A model generated the notes under the pieces. That model was not told the origin of the DNA and did no database searches. It saw nothing but the letters and a program-made list of their open reading frames with translations. The position numbers and the translations under genes are program-made. A DNA stretch of 64,000 nt from Apostichopus japonicus. Lineage: Eukaryota; Echinodermata; Holothuroidea; Aspidochirotida; Stichopodidae. The stretch spans positions 10,263,513 to 10,327,512 of the forward strand of contig NC_092577.1 of assembly GCF_037975245.1 (NCBI RefSeq). Reading direction: 5' to 3'. Each line of letters opens with the position of its first letter. Within the stretch, counting starts at the first letter, position 1. Positions 21,131 to 34,031 of this stretch are shown here, piece by piece.

Positions 21131-22290
21131 TCACATGGACTCTTAGTTAAAACAGTACTCCAAAATAAAATGCAGTACCCCCATACCCTGTACTGTATAG
21201 CAAAGGTTATATAATACAGAACACATGTTTGAGCTCAGACTTAGCAGTTACTTTGAGCAGGCACTTCAAATTTCCACAACCTATTACTCCAAACTGAAAA
21301 CAGTACCCCAAATTTTACCGTATATCAAGATAAGTGTGAGTTGTGCTAGTTTTGTCTCAAAAAATATAGGTTAAAGTTAGAAATGTTTGGTTTATGGATT
21401 TGTTAACTATAAGGAACACATATTTGAGTTCATTCATAGCAAGTAACTTGATTTTCCATTTCAGATTATCACATACAAGGACTCCAAAGTTAAAACAGTA
21501 CTCCAAAACAAAATGCAGTACCCCCATACACTGTACTGTATAGCAAGAGTTACTGTACATGTAAGGTGCACTAGTTTCCTGTCTAAATAAAGGTTGGAAA
21601 ATTCTTGTTCAAAGGCTTGTTTTCAATACAAAACACATGTATGAGCTCAGACTTAGCAGTTACTTTGAGGAGGCACTTCAAATTTTCCACAACCTAGTAC
21701 TGAAAACTACCCCAAATTGGACCGGATATCAAGATAAGTGTGAGTTGTCCTAGTTTTGTCTCTAAAATTAGAGGTTAAAGTTGGAAATGTTTAATTATGG
21801 ATTTGTTAAGTATAAGGAACACATATTTGAGCTCATTCATAGCAAGTAACTTGATTTTTCATTTCTGATTATCACATAAGAGGACTCCAAATTTAAAACA
21901 GTACTCAAAAATATCATACAGTACCCCCATACACTGTACTGTATAGCACAAGTTACTGTATATAAAGTGCAATAGTTTCTTGTCTGAAATATGAAGTCAA
22001 AGTTGGAAAAATGTTGTTCAAAGACATGTTTTCAATACAAAACACATGTTTGAGCTCAGACTTAGCAGTTAACTTGAGGAGGCACTTCAAATTTTCCACA
22101 ACCTAGTACTCAAAACTGAAAACAGTACCACAAATTGTACCGTATATCACGATAAATGTGACTTTTCCTAGTTTTGTCTCTAAAATTAGAAGTTGAAGTT
22201 GGAAAAGTTTAGTTGATGGATTTGTTAACTATAAGAAACACATATTTGGGCTCAGTCATAGCAAGTTACTTGATTTTTCATATCCGATTA
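21131..22290 (+). repeat. Diverged left edge of the satellite array
   Basis: The array opens with 'tcacatggactc'. The first dimer is about 350 bp, because the A half lacks the stretch from 'gtgcaatag' to 'caaagactt'. The next two dimers are full length but differ from the core at many bases, for example 'gagttgt(g/c)ctag' for 'gacttttcctag' and 'tataaggaacac' for 'tataagaaacac'. Divergence falls stepwise to the right. Confidence 0.9.
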
Positions 22291-24009
22291 TCACATGCAA
22301 GGACTCCAAAGTTAAAATAGTACTTCAAAATAAAATGCTGTACCCTCATACACTGTACTGTATAGCACAAGTTACGGTATACAGTGCAATAGTTTCTTGT
22401 CTGAAATATGAAGTCAAAGTTGGAAAAATTTTGTTCAAAGACTTGTGTAAAATACAAAACAAATGTTTGAGCTCAGACTTGGTAGTTAACTTGAGGAGGC
22501 ACTTCAAATTTTCCACAACCTAGTACTCAAAACTGAAAACAGTACCCCAAATTGTACCGTATATCACGATAAATGTGACTTTTCCTAGGTTTGTCTCTAA
22601 AATTAGAAGTTGAAGTTGGAAAAGTTTAGTTGATGGATTTGTTAACTATAAGAAAGACATATTTGAACTCAGTCATAGCAAGTTACTTGATTTTTCATAT
22701 CCGATTATCACATGCAAGGACTCCAAAGTTAAAATAGTACTTCAAAATAAAATGCTGTACCCTCATACACTGTACTGTATAGCACAAGTTACGGTATATA
22801 AAGTGCAATAGTTTCTTGTCTGAAATATGAAGTCAAAGTTGGAAAAATGTTGTTCAAAGACATGTTTTCAATACAAAACACATGTTTGAGCTCAGACTTA
22901 GCAGTTAACTTGAGGAGGCACTTCAAATTTTCCACAACCTAGTACTCAAAACTGAAAACAGTACCCCAAATTGTACCGTATATCATGATAAATGTGACTT
23001 TTCCTAGTTTTGTCTCTAAAATTAGAAGTTGAAGTTGGAAAAGTTTAGTTGATGGATTTGTTAACTATAAGAAACACATATTTGGGCTCAGTCATAGCAA
23101 GTTACTTGATTTTTCATATCTGATTATCACATGCAAGGACTCCAAAGTTAAAATAGTACTTCAAAATAAAATGCAGTACCCCCATACACTGTACTGTATA
23201 GCACAAGTTACGGTATATAGTGCAATAGTTTCTTGTCTGAAATATGAAGTCAAAGTTGGAAAAATTTTGTTCAAAGACTTGTGTACAATACAAAACAAAT
23301 GTTTGAGCTCAGACTTGGCAGTTAACTTGCGGAGCCACTTCAAATTTTCCACAACCTAGTACTCAAAACTGAAAACAGTACCCCAAATTGTACCGTATAT
23401 CACGATAAATGTGACTTTTCCTAGGTTTGTCTCTAAAATTAGAAGTTGAAGTTGGAAAAGTTTAGTTGATGGATTTTTTAACTATAAGAAAGACATATTT
23501 GAGCTCAGTCATAGCAAGTTACTTGATTTTTCATATCCGATTATCACATGCAAGGACTCCAAATTTAAAATAGTACTTCAAAATAAAATGCAGTACCCCC
23601 ATACACTGTACTGTATAGCACAAGTTACGGTATATAAAGTGCAATAGTTTCTTGTCTGAAATATGAAGTTAAAGTTGGAAAAATTTTGTTCAAAGACTTG
23701 TATACAATACAAAACAAATGTTTGAGCTCAGACTTAGCAGTTAACTTGAGGAGGCACTTCAAATTTTCCACAACCTAGTACTCAAAACTGAAAACAGTAC
23801 CCCAAATTGTACCGTATATCACGATAAATGTGACTTTTCCTAGTTTTGTCTCTAAAATTAGAAGTTGAAGTTGGAAAAGTTTAGTTGATGGATTTGTTAA
23901 CTATAAGAAACACATATTTGAGCTCAGTCATAGCAAGTAACTTGATTTTTCATTTCCGATTATCACATGCAAGGACTCCAAAGTTAAAATAATACTTCAA
24001 AATAAAATG

Positions 24010-24032
24010 CAGTACCCCCATACACTGTACTG
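24010..24032. repeat. Example of the conserved CAGTAC/GTACTG dyad in half A
   Basis: CAGTAC and GTACTG flank 11 bases. The dyad is present in nearly every half A, and in the old monomers at 5.6-5.9 kb. One of those has a perfect 7-bp form, CAGTACC...GGTACTG. Half B keeps a shorter GTAC...GTAC version. This makes it the most stable landmark across the family. Confidence 0.6.
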
Positions 24033-27000
24033 TATAGCAGAAGTTACGGTATATAGTGCAATAGTTTCTTGTCTGAAATATGAAGTTAAAGTTGGAAAAA
24101 TTTTGTTCAAAGACTTGTATACAATACAAAACAAATGTTTGAGCTCAGACTTAGCAGTTAACTTGAGGAGGCACTTCAAATTTTCCACAACCTAGTACTC
24201 AAAACTGAAAACAGTACCCCAAATTGTACCGTATATCACGATAAATGTGACTTTTCCTAGTTTTGTCTCTAAAATTAGAAGTTGAAGTTGGAAAAGTTTA
24301 GTTGATGGATTTGTTAACTATAAGAAACACATATTTGAGCTCAGTCATAGCAAGTAACTTGATTTTTCATTTCCGATTATCACATGCAAGGACTCCAAAG
24401 TTAAAATAATACTTCAAAATAAAATGCAGTACCCCCATACACTGTACTGTATAGCACAAGTTACGGTATATAGTGCAATAGTTTCTTGTCTGAAATATGA
24501 AGTTAAAGTTGGAAAAATTTTGTTCAAAGACTTGTATACAATACAAAACAAATGTTTGAGCTCAGACTTAGCAGTTAACTTGAGGAGGCACTTCAAATTT
24601 TCCACAACCTAGTACTCAAAACTGAAAACAGTACCCCAAATTGTACCGTATATCACGATAAATGTGACTTTTCCTAGTTTTGTCTCTAAAATTAGAAGTT
24701 GAAGTTGGAAAAGTTTAGTTGATGGATTTTTTAACTATAAGAAAGACATATTTGAGCTCAGTCATAGCAAGTTACTTGATTTTTCATATCCGATTATCAC
24801 ATGCAAGGACTCCAAATTTAAAATAGTAATTCAAAATAAAATGCAGTACCCCCATACACTGTACTGTATAGCAGAAGTTACGGTATATAAAGTGCAATAG
24901 TTTCTTGTCTGAAATATGAAGTTAAAGTTGGAAAAATTTTGTTCAAAGACTTGTATACAATACAAAACAAATGTTTGAGCTCAGACTTAGCAGTTAACTT
25001 GAGGAGGCACTTCAAATTTTCCACAACCTAGTACTCAAAACTGAAAACAGTACCCCAAATTGTACCGTATATCACGATAAATGTGACTTTTCCTAGTTTT
25101 GTCTCTAAAATTAGAAGTTGAAGTTGGAAAAGTTTAGTTGATGGATTTGTTAACTATAAGAAACACATATTTGAGCTCAGTCATAGCAAGTAACTTGATT
25201 TTTCATTTCCGATTATCACATGCAAGGACTCCAAAGTTAAAATAATACTTCAAAATAAAATGCAGTACCCCCATACACTGTACTGTATAGCAGAAGTTAC
25301 GGTATATAGTGCAATAGTTTCTTGTCTGAAATATGAAGTTAAAGTTGGAAAAATTTTGTTCAAAGACTTGTATACAATACAAAACAAATGTTTGAGCTCA
25401 GACTTAGCAGTTAACTTGAGGAGGCACTTCAAATTTTCCACAACCTAGTACTCAAAACTGAAAACAGTACCCCAAATTGTACCGTATATCACGATAAATG
25501 TGACTTTTCCTAGTTTTGTCTCTAAAATTAGAAGTTGAAGTTGGAAAAGTTTAGTTGATGGATTTTTTAACTATAAGAAAGACATATTTGAGCTCAGTAA
25601 TAGCAAGTTACTTGATTTTTCATATCCGATTATCACATGCAAGGACTCCAAAGTTAAAATAGTACTTCAAAATAAAATGCTGTACCCTCATACACTGTAC
25701 TGTATAGCACAAGTTACGGTATATGAAGTGCAATAGTTTCTTGTCTGAAATATGAAGTCAAAGTTGGAAAAATTTTGTTCAAAGACTTGTGTACAATACA
25801 AAACAAATGTTTGAGCTCAGACTTAGCAGTTAACTTGAGGAGGCACTTCAAATTTTCCACAACCTAGTACTCAAAACTGAAAACAGTAGTACCCCAAATT
25901 GTACCGTATATCACGATAAATGTGACTTTTCCTAGTTTTGTCTCTAAAATTAGAAGTTGAAGTTGGAAAAGTTTAGTTGATGGATTTGTTAACTATAAGA
26001 AACACATATTTGAGCTCAGTCATAGCAAGTAACTTGATTTTTCATTTCCGATTATCACATGCAAGGACTCCAAAGTTAAAACAATACTTCAAAATAAAAT
26101 GCAGTACCCCCATACACTGTACTGTATAGCACAAGTTACGGTATATAGTGCAATAGTTTCTTGTCTGAAATATGAAGTTAAAGTTGGAAAAATTTTGTTC
26201 AAAGACTTGTATACAATACAAAACAAATGTTTGAGCTCAGACTTAGCAGTTAACTTGAGGAGGCACTTCAAATTTTCCACAACCTAGTACTCAAAACTGA
26301 AAACAGTACCCCAAATTGTACCGTATATCACGATAAATGTGACTTTTCCTAGTTTTGTCTCTAAAATTAGAAGTTGAAGTTGGAAAAGTTTAGTTGATGG
26401 ATTTTTTAACTATAAGAAAGACATATTTGAGCTCAGTCATAGCAAGTTACTTGATTTTTCATATCCGATTATCACATGCAAGGACTCCAAATTTAAAATA
26501 GTACTTCAAAATAAAATGCGGTACCCCCATACACTGTACTGTATAGCAGAAGTTACGGTATATAAAGTGCAATAGTTTCTTGTCTGAAATATGAAGTTAA
26601 AGTTGGAAAAATTTTGTTCAAAGACTTGTATACAATACAAAACAAATGTTTGAGCTCAGACTTAGCAGTTAACTTGAGGAGGCACTTCAAATTTTCCACA
26701 ACCTAGTACTCAAAACTGAAAACAGTACCCCAAATTGTACCGTATATCACGATAAATGTGACTTTTCCTAGTTTTGTCTCTAAAATTAGAAGTTGAAGTT
26801 GGAAAAGTTTAGTTGATGGATTTGTTAACTATAAGAAACACATATTTGAGCTCAGTCATAGCAAGTAACTTGATTTTTCATTTCCGATTATCACATGCAA
26901 GGACTCCAAAGTTAAAATAATACTTCAAAATAAAATGCAGTACCCCCATACACTGTACTGTATAGCACAAGTTACGGTATATAGTGCAATAGTTTCTTGT

Positions 27001-30000
27001 CTGAAATATGAAGTTAAAGTTGGAAAAATTTTGTTCAAAGACTTGTATACAATACAAAACAAATGTTTGAGCTCAGACTTAGCAGTTAACTTGAGGAGGC
27101 ACTTCAAATTTTCCACAACCTAGTACTCAAAACTGAAAACAGTACCCCAAATTGTACCGTATATCACGATAAATGTGACTTTTCCTAGTTTTGTCTCTAA
27201 AATTAGAAGTTGAAGTTGGAAAAGTTTAGTTGATGGATTTTTTAACTATAAGAAAGACATATTTGAGCTCAGTAATAGCAAGTTACTTGATTTTTCATAT
27301 CCGATTATCACATGCAAGGACTCCAAATTTAAAATAGTACTTCAAAATAAAATGCAGTACCCCCATACACTGTACTGTATAGCAGAAGTTACGGTATATA
27401 AAGTGCAATAGTTTCTTGTCTGAAATATGAAGTTAAAGTTGGAAAAATTTTGTTCAAAGACTTGTATACAATACAAAACAAATGTTTGAGCTCAGACTTA
27501 GCAGTTAACTTGAGGAGGCACTTCAAATTTTCCACAACCTAGTACTCAAAACTGAAAACAGTACCCCAAATTGTACCGTATATCACGATAAATGTGACTT
27601 TTCCTAGTTTTGTCTCTAAAATTAGAAGTTGAAGTTGGAAAAGTTTAGTTGATGGATTTGTTAACTATAAGAAACACATATTTGAGCTCAGTCATAGCAA
27701 GTAACTTGATTTTTCATTTCCGATTATCACATGCAAGGACTCCAAAGTTAAAATAATACTTCAAAATAAAATGCAGTACCCCCATACACTGTACTGTATA
27801 GCACAAGTTACGGTATATAGTGCAATAGTTTCTTGTCTGAAATATGAAGTTAAAGTTGGAAAAATTTTGTTCAAAGACTTGTATACAATACAAAACAAAT
27901 GTTTGAGCTCAGACTTAGCAGTTAACTTGAGGAGGCACTTCAAATTTTCCACAACATAGTACTCAAAACTGAAAACAGTACCCCAAATTGTACCGTATAT
28001 CACGATAAATGTGACTTTTCCTAGTTTTGTCTCTAAAATTAGAAGTTGAAGTTGGAAAAGTTTAGTTGATGGATTTGTTAACTATAAGAAACACATATTT
28101 GAGCTCAGTCATAGCAAGTTACTTGATTTTTCATATCCGATTATCACATGCAAGGACTCCAAAGTTAAAATAGTACTTCAAAATAAAATGCTGTACCCTC
28201 ATACACTGTACTGTATAGCACAAGTTACGGTATATAAAGTGCAATAGTTTCTTGTCTGAAATATGAAGTCAAAGTTGGAAAAATTTTGTTCAAAGACTTG
28301 TGTACAATACAAAACAAATGTTTGAGCTCAGACTTAGCAGTTAACTTGAGGAGGCACTTCAAATTTTCCACAACCTAGTACTCAAAACTGAAAACAGTAG
28401 TACCCCAAATTGTACCGTATATCACGATAAATGTGACTTTTCCTAGTTTTGTCTCTAAAATTAGAAGTTGAAGTTGGAAAAGTTTAGTTGATGGATTTTT
28501 TAACTATAAGAAAGACATATTTGAGCTCAGTCATAGCAAGTTACTTGATTTTTCATATCCGATTATCACATGCAAGGACTCCAAATTTAAAATAGTACTT
28601 CAAAATAAAATGCAGTACCCCCATACACTGTACTGTATAGCAGAAGTTACGGTATATAAAGTGCAATAGTTTCTTGTCTGAAATATGAAGTTAAAGTTGG
28701 AAAAATTTTGTTCAAAGACTTGTATACAATACAAAACAAATGTTTGAGCTCAGACTTAGCAGTTAACTTGAGGAGGCACTTCAAATTTTCCACAACCTAG
28801 TACTCAAAACTGAAAACAGTACCCCAAATTGTACCGTATATCACGATAAATGTGACTTTTCCTAGTTTTGTCTCTAAAATTAGAAGTTGAAGTTGGAAAA
28901 GTTTAGTTGATGGATTTTTTAACTATAAGAAAGACATATTTGAGCTCAGTAATAGCAAGTTACTTGATTTTTCATATCCGATTATCACATGCAAGGACTC
29001 CAAATTTGAAATAGTACTTCAAAATAAAATGCAGTACCCCCATACACTGTACTGTATAGCAGAAGTTACGGTATATAAAGTGCAATAGTTTCTTGTCTGA
29101 AATATGAAGTTAAAGTTGGAAAAATTTTGTTCAAAGACTTGTATACAATACAAAACAAATGTTTGAGCTCAGACTTAGCAGTTAACTTGAGGAGGCACTT
29201 CAAATTTTCCACAACCTAGTACTCAAAACTGAAAACAGTACCCCAAATTGTACCGTATATCACGATAAATGTGACTTTTCCTAGTTTTGTCTCTAAAATT
29301 AGAAGTTGAAGTTGGAAAAGTTTAGTTGATGGATTTGTTAACTATAAGAAAGACATATTTGGGCTCAGTCATAGCAAGTTACTTGATTTTTCATTTCTGA
29401 TTATCACATGCAAGGACTCCAAAGTTAAAATAGTACTTCAAAATAAAATGCAGTACCCCCATACACTGTACTGTATAGCACAAGTTACGGTATATAAAGT
29501 GCAATAGTTTCTTGTCTGAAATATGAAGTCAAAGTTGGAAAAATTTTGTTCAAAGACTTGTGTACAATACAAAACAAATGTTTGAGCTCAGACTTAGCAG
29601 TTAACTTGAGGAGGCACTTCAAATTTTCCTCAACCTAGTACTCAAAACTGAAAACAGTACCCCAAATTGTACTGTATATCACGATAAATGTGACTTTTCC
29701 TAGTTTTGTCTCTAAAATTAGAAGTTGAAGTTGGAAAAGTTTAGTTGATGGGTTTGTTAACTATAAGAAAGACATATTTGGGCTCAGTCATAGCAAGTTA
29801 CTTGATTTTTCATTTCCGATTATCACATGCAAGGACTCCAAAGTTAAAATAGTACTTCAAAATAAAATGCAGTACCCCCATACACTGTACTGTATAGCAC
29901 AAGGTACCGTATATAGTGCAATAGTTTCTTGTCTGAAATATGAAGTCAAAGTTGGAAAATTTTTGTTCAAAGACTTGTGTACAATACAAAACAAATGTTT

Positions 30001-33000
30001 GAGCTCAGACTTAGCAGTTAACTTGAGGAGGCACTTCAAAATTTCCTCAACCTAGTACTCAAAACTGAAAACAGTACCCCAAATTGTACCGTATGTCACG
30101 ATAAATGTGACTTTTCCTAGTTTTGTCTCTAAAATTAGAAGTTGAAGTTGGAAAAGTTTAGTTGATGGATTTGTTAACTATAAGAAACACATATTTGAGC
30201 TCAGTCATAGCAAGTTACTTGATTTTTCATTTCCGATTATCACATGCAAGGACTCCAAAGTTAAAATAGTACTTCAAAATAAAATGCAGTATCCCCATAC
30301 ACTGTACTGTATAGCACAAGTTACGGTATATAGTGCAATAGTTTCTTGTCTGAAATATGAAGTTAAAGTTGGAAAAATTTTGTTCAAAGACTTGTATACA
30401 ATACAAAACAAATGTTTGAGCTCAGACTTAGCAGTTAACTTGAGGAGGCACTTCAAATTTTCCACAACCTAGTACTCAAAACTGAAAACAGTACCCCAAA
30501 TTGTACCGTATTTCACGATAAATGTGACTTTTCCTAGTTTTGTCTCTAAAATTAGAAGTTGAAGTTGGAAAAGTTTAGTTGATGGATTTGTTAACTATAA
30601 GAAAGACATATTTGAGCTCAGTAATAGCAAGTTACTTGATTTTTCATATCCGATTATCACATGCAAGGACTCCAAATTTAAAATAGTACTTCAAAATAAA
30701 ATGCAGTACCCCCATACACTGTACTGTATAGCACAAGTTACGGTATATAAAGTGCAATAGTTTCTTGTCTGAAATATGAAGTCAAAGTTGGAAAAATTTT
30801 GTTCAAAGACTTGTGTACAATACAAAACAAATGTTTGAGCTCAGACTTAGCAGTTAACTTGAGGAGGCACTTCAAATTTTCCACAACCTAGTACTCAAAA
30901 CTGAAAACAGTACCCCAAATTGTACCGTATATCACGATAAATGTGACTTTTCCTAGTTTTGTCTCTAAAATTAGAAGTTGAAGTTGGAAAAGTTTAGTTG
31001 ATGGATTTGTTAACTATAAGAAACACATATTTGAGCTCAGTAATAGCAAGTTACTTGATTTTTCATATCCGATTATCACATGCAAGGACTCCAAATTTAA
31101 AATAGTACTTCAAAATAAAATGCAGTACCCCCATACACTGTACTGTATAGCACAAGTTACGGTATATAAAGTGCAATAGTTTCTTGTCTGAAATATGAAG
31201 TCAAAGTTGGAAAAATTTTGTTCAAAGACTTGTGTACAATACAAAACAAATGTTTGAGCTCAGACTTAGCAGTTAACTTGAGGAGGCACTTCAAATTTTC
31301 CACAACCTAGTACTCAAAACTGAAAACAGTACCCCAAATTGTACCGTATATCACGATAAATGTGACTTTTCCTAGTTTTGTCTCTAAAATTAGAAGTTGA
31401 AGTTGGAAAAGTTTAGTTGATGGATTTGTTAACTATAAGAAACACATATTTGAGCTCAGTCATAGCAAGTTACTTGATTTTTCATTTCCGATTATCACAT
31501 GCAAGGACTCCAAAGTTAAAATAGTACTTCAAAATAAAATGCAGTATCCCCATACACTGTACTGTATAGCACAAGTTATGGTAAATAAAGTGCAATAGTT
31601 TCTTGTCTGAAATATGAAGTCAAAGTTGGAAAAATTTTGTTCAAAGACTTGTGTACAATACAAAACAAATATTTGAGCTCAGACTTAGCAGTTAACTTGA
31701 GGAGGCACTTCAAATTTTCCACAACCTAGTACTCAAAACTGAAAACAGTACCCCAAATTGTACCGTATATCACGATAAATGTGACTTTTCCTAGTTTTGT
31801 CTCTAAAATTAGAAGTTGAAGTTGGAAAAGTTTAGTTGATGGATTTGTTAACTATAAGAAACACATATTTGAGCTCAGTCATAGCAAGTTACTTGATTTT
31901 TCATTTCCGATTATCACATGCAAGGACTCCAAAGTTAAAATAGTACTTCAAAATAAAATGCAGTACCACCATACACTGTACTGTATAGCACAAGTTACGG
32001 TATATAGTGCAATAGTTTCTTGTCTGAAATATGAAGTTAAAGTTGGAAAACTTTTGTTCAAAGACTTGTATACAATACAAAACAAATGTTTGAGCTCAGA
32101 CTTAGCAGTTAACTTGAGGAGGCACTTCAAATTTTCCACAACCTAGTACTCAAAACTGAAAACAGTACCCCAAATTGTACCGTATATCACGATAAATGTG
32201 ACTTTTCCTAGTTTTGTCTCTAAAATTAGAAGTTGAAGTTGGAAAAGTTTAGTTGATGGATTTGGTAACTGAAGAAACACATATTTGAGCTCAGTCATAG
32301 CAAGTAACTTGATTTTTCATTTCCGATTATCACATGCAAGGACTCCAAAGTTAAAATAATACTTCAAAATAAAATGCAGTACCCCCATACACTGTACTGT
32401 ATAGCACAAGTTACGGTATATAGTGCAATAGTTTCTTGTCTGAAATATGAAGTTAAAGTTGGAAAAATTTTGTTCAAAGACTTGTATACAATACAAAACA
32501 AATGTTTGAGCTCAGACTTAGCAGTTAACTTGAGGAGGCACTTCAAATTTTCCACAACATAGTACTCAAAACTGAAAACAGTACCCCAATTTGTACCGTA
32601 TATCACGATAAATGTGACTTTTCCTAGTTTTGTCTCTAAAATTAGAAGTTGAAGTTGGAAAAGTTTAGTTGATGGATTTGTTAACTATAAGAAACACATA
32701 TTTGGGCTCAGTCATAGCAAGTTACTTGATTTTTCATATCCGATTATCACATGCAAGGACTCCAAAGTTAAAATAGTACTTCAAAATAAAATGCAGTACC
32801 CCCATACACTGTACTGTATAGCACAAGTTACGGTATATAGTGCAATAGTTTCTTGTCTGAAATATGAAGTCAAAGTTGGAAAAATTTTGTTCAAAGACTT
32901 GTATACAATACAAAACAAATGTTTGAGCTCAGACTTTGCAGTTAACTTACGGAGCCACTTCAAATTTTCCACAACCTAGTACTCAAAACTGAAAACAGTA

Positions 33001-34031
33001 CCCCAAATTGTACCGTATATCACGATAAATGTGACTTTTCCTAGTTTTGTCTCTAAAATTAGAAGTTGAAGTTGGAAAAGTTTAGTTGATGGATTTGTTA
33101 ACTATAAGAAACACATATTTGGGCTCAGTCATAGCAAGTTACTTGATTTTTCATTTCCGATTATCACATGCAAGGACTCCAAAGTTAAAATAGTACTTCA
33201 AAATAAAATGCAGTACCCCCATACACTGTACTGTATAGCACAAGGTACAGTATATAGCGCAATAGTTTCTTGTCTGAAATATGAAGTCAAAGTTGGAAAA
33301 ATTTTGTTCAAAGACTTGTGTACAATACAAAACAAATGTCTGAGCTCAGACTTAGCAGTTAACTTGAGGAGGCACTTCAAATTTTCCACAACCTAGTACT
33401 CAAAACTGAAAACAGTACCCCAAATTGTACCGTATATCACGATAAATGTGACTTTTCCTAGTTTTGTCTCTAAAATTAGAAGTTGAAGTTGGAAAAGTTT
33501 AGTTGATGGATTTGTTAACTATGAGAAACACATATTTGAGCTCAGTCATAGCAAGTTACTTGATTTTTCATTTCCGATTATCACATGCAAGGACTCCAAA
33601 GTTAAAATAGTACTTCAAAATAAAATGCAGTACCACCATACACTGTACTGTATAGCACAAGTTACGGTATATAGTGCAATAGTTTCTTGTCTGAAATATG
33701 AAGTTAAAGTTGGAAAAATTTTGTTCAAAGACTTGTATACAATACAAAACAAATGTTTGAGCTCAGACTTAGCAGTTAACTTGAGGAGGCACTTCAAATT
33801 TTCCTCAACCTAGTACTTAAAACTGAAAACAGTACCCCAATTTGTACCGTATATCACGATAAATGTGACTTTTCCTAGTTTTGTCTCTAAAATTAGAAGT
33901 TGAAGTTGGAAAAGTTTAGTTGATGGATTTGTTAACTATAAGAAACACATATTTGGGCTCAGTCATAGCAAGTTACTTGATTTTTCATATCCGATTATCA
34001 CATGCAAGGACTCCAAAGTTAAAATAGTACT

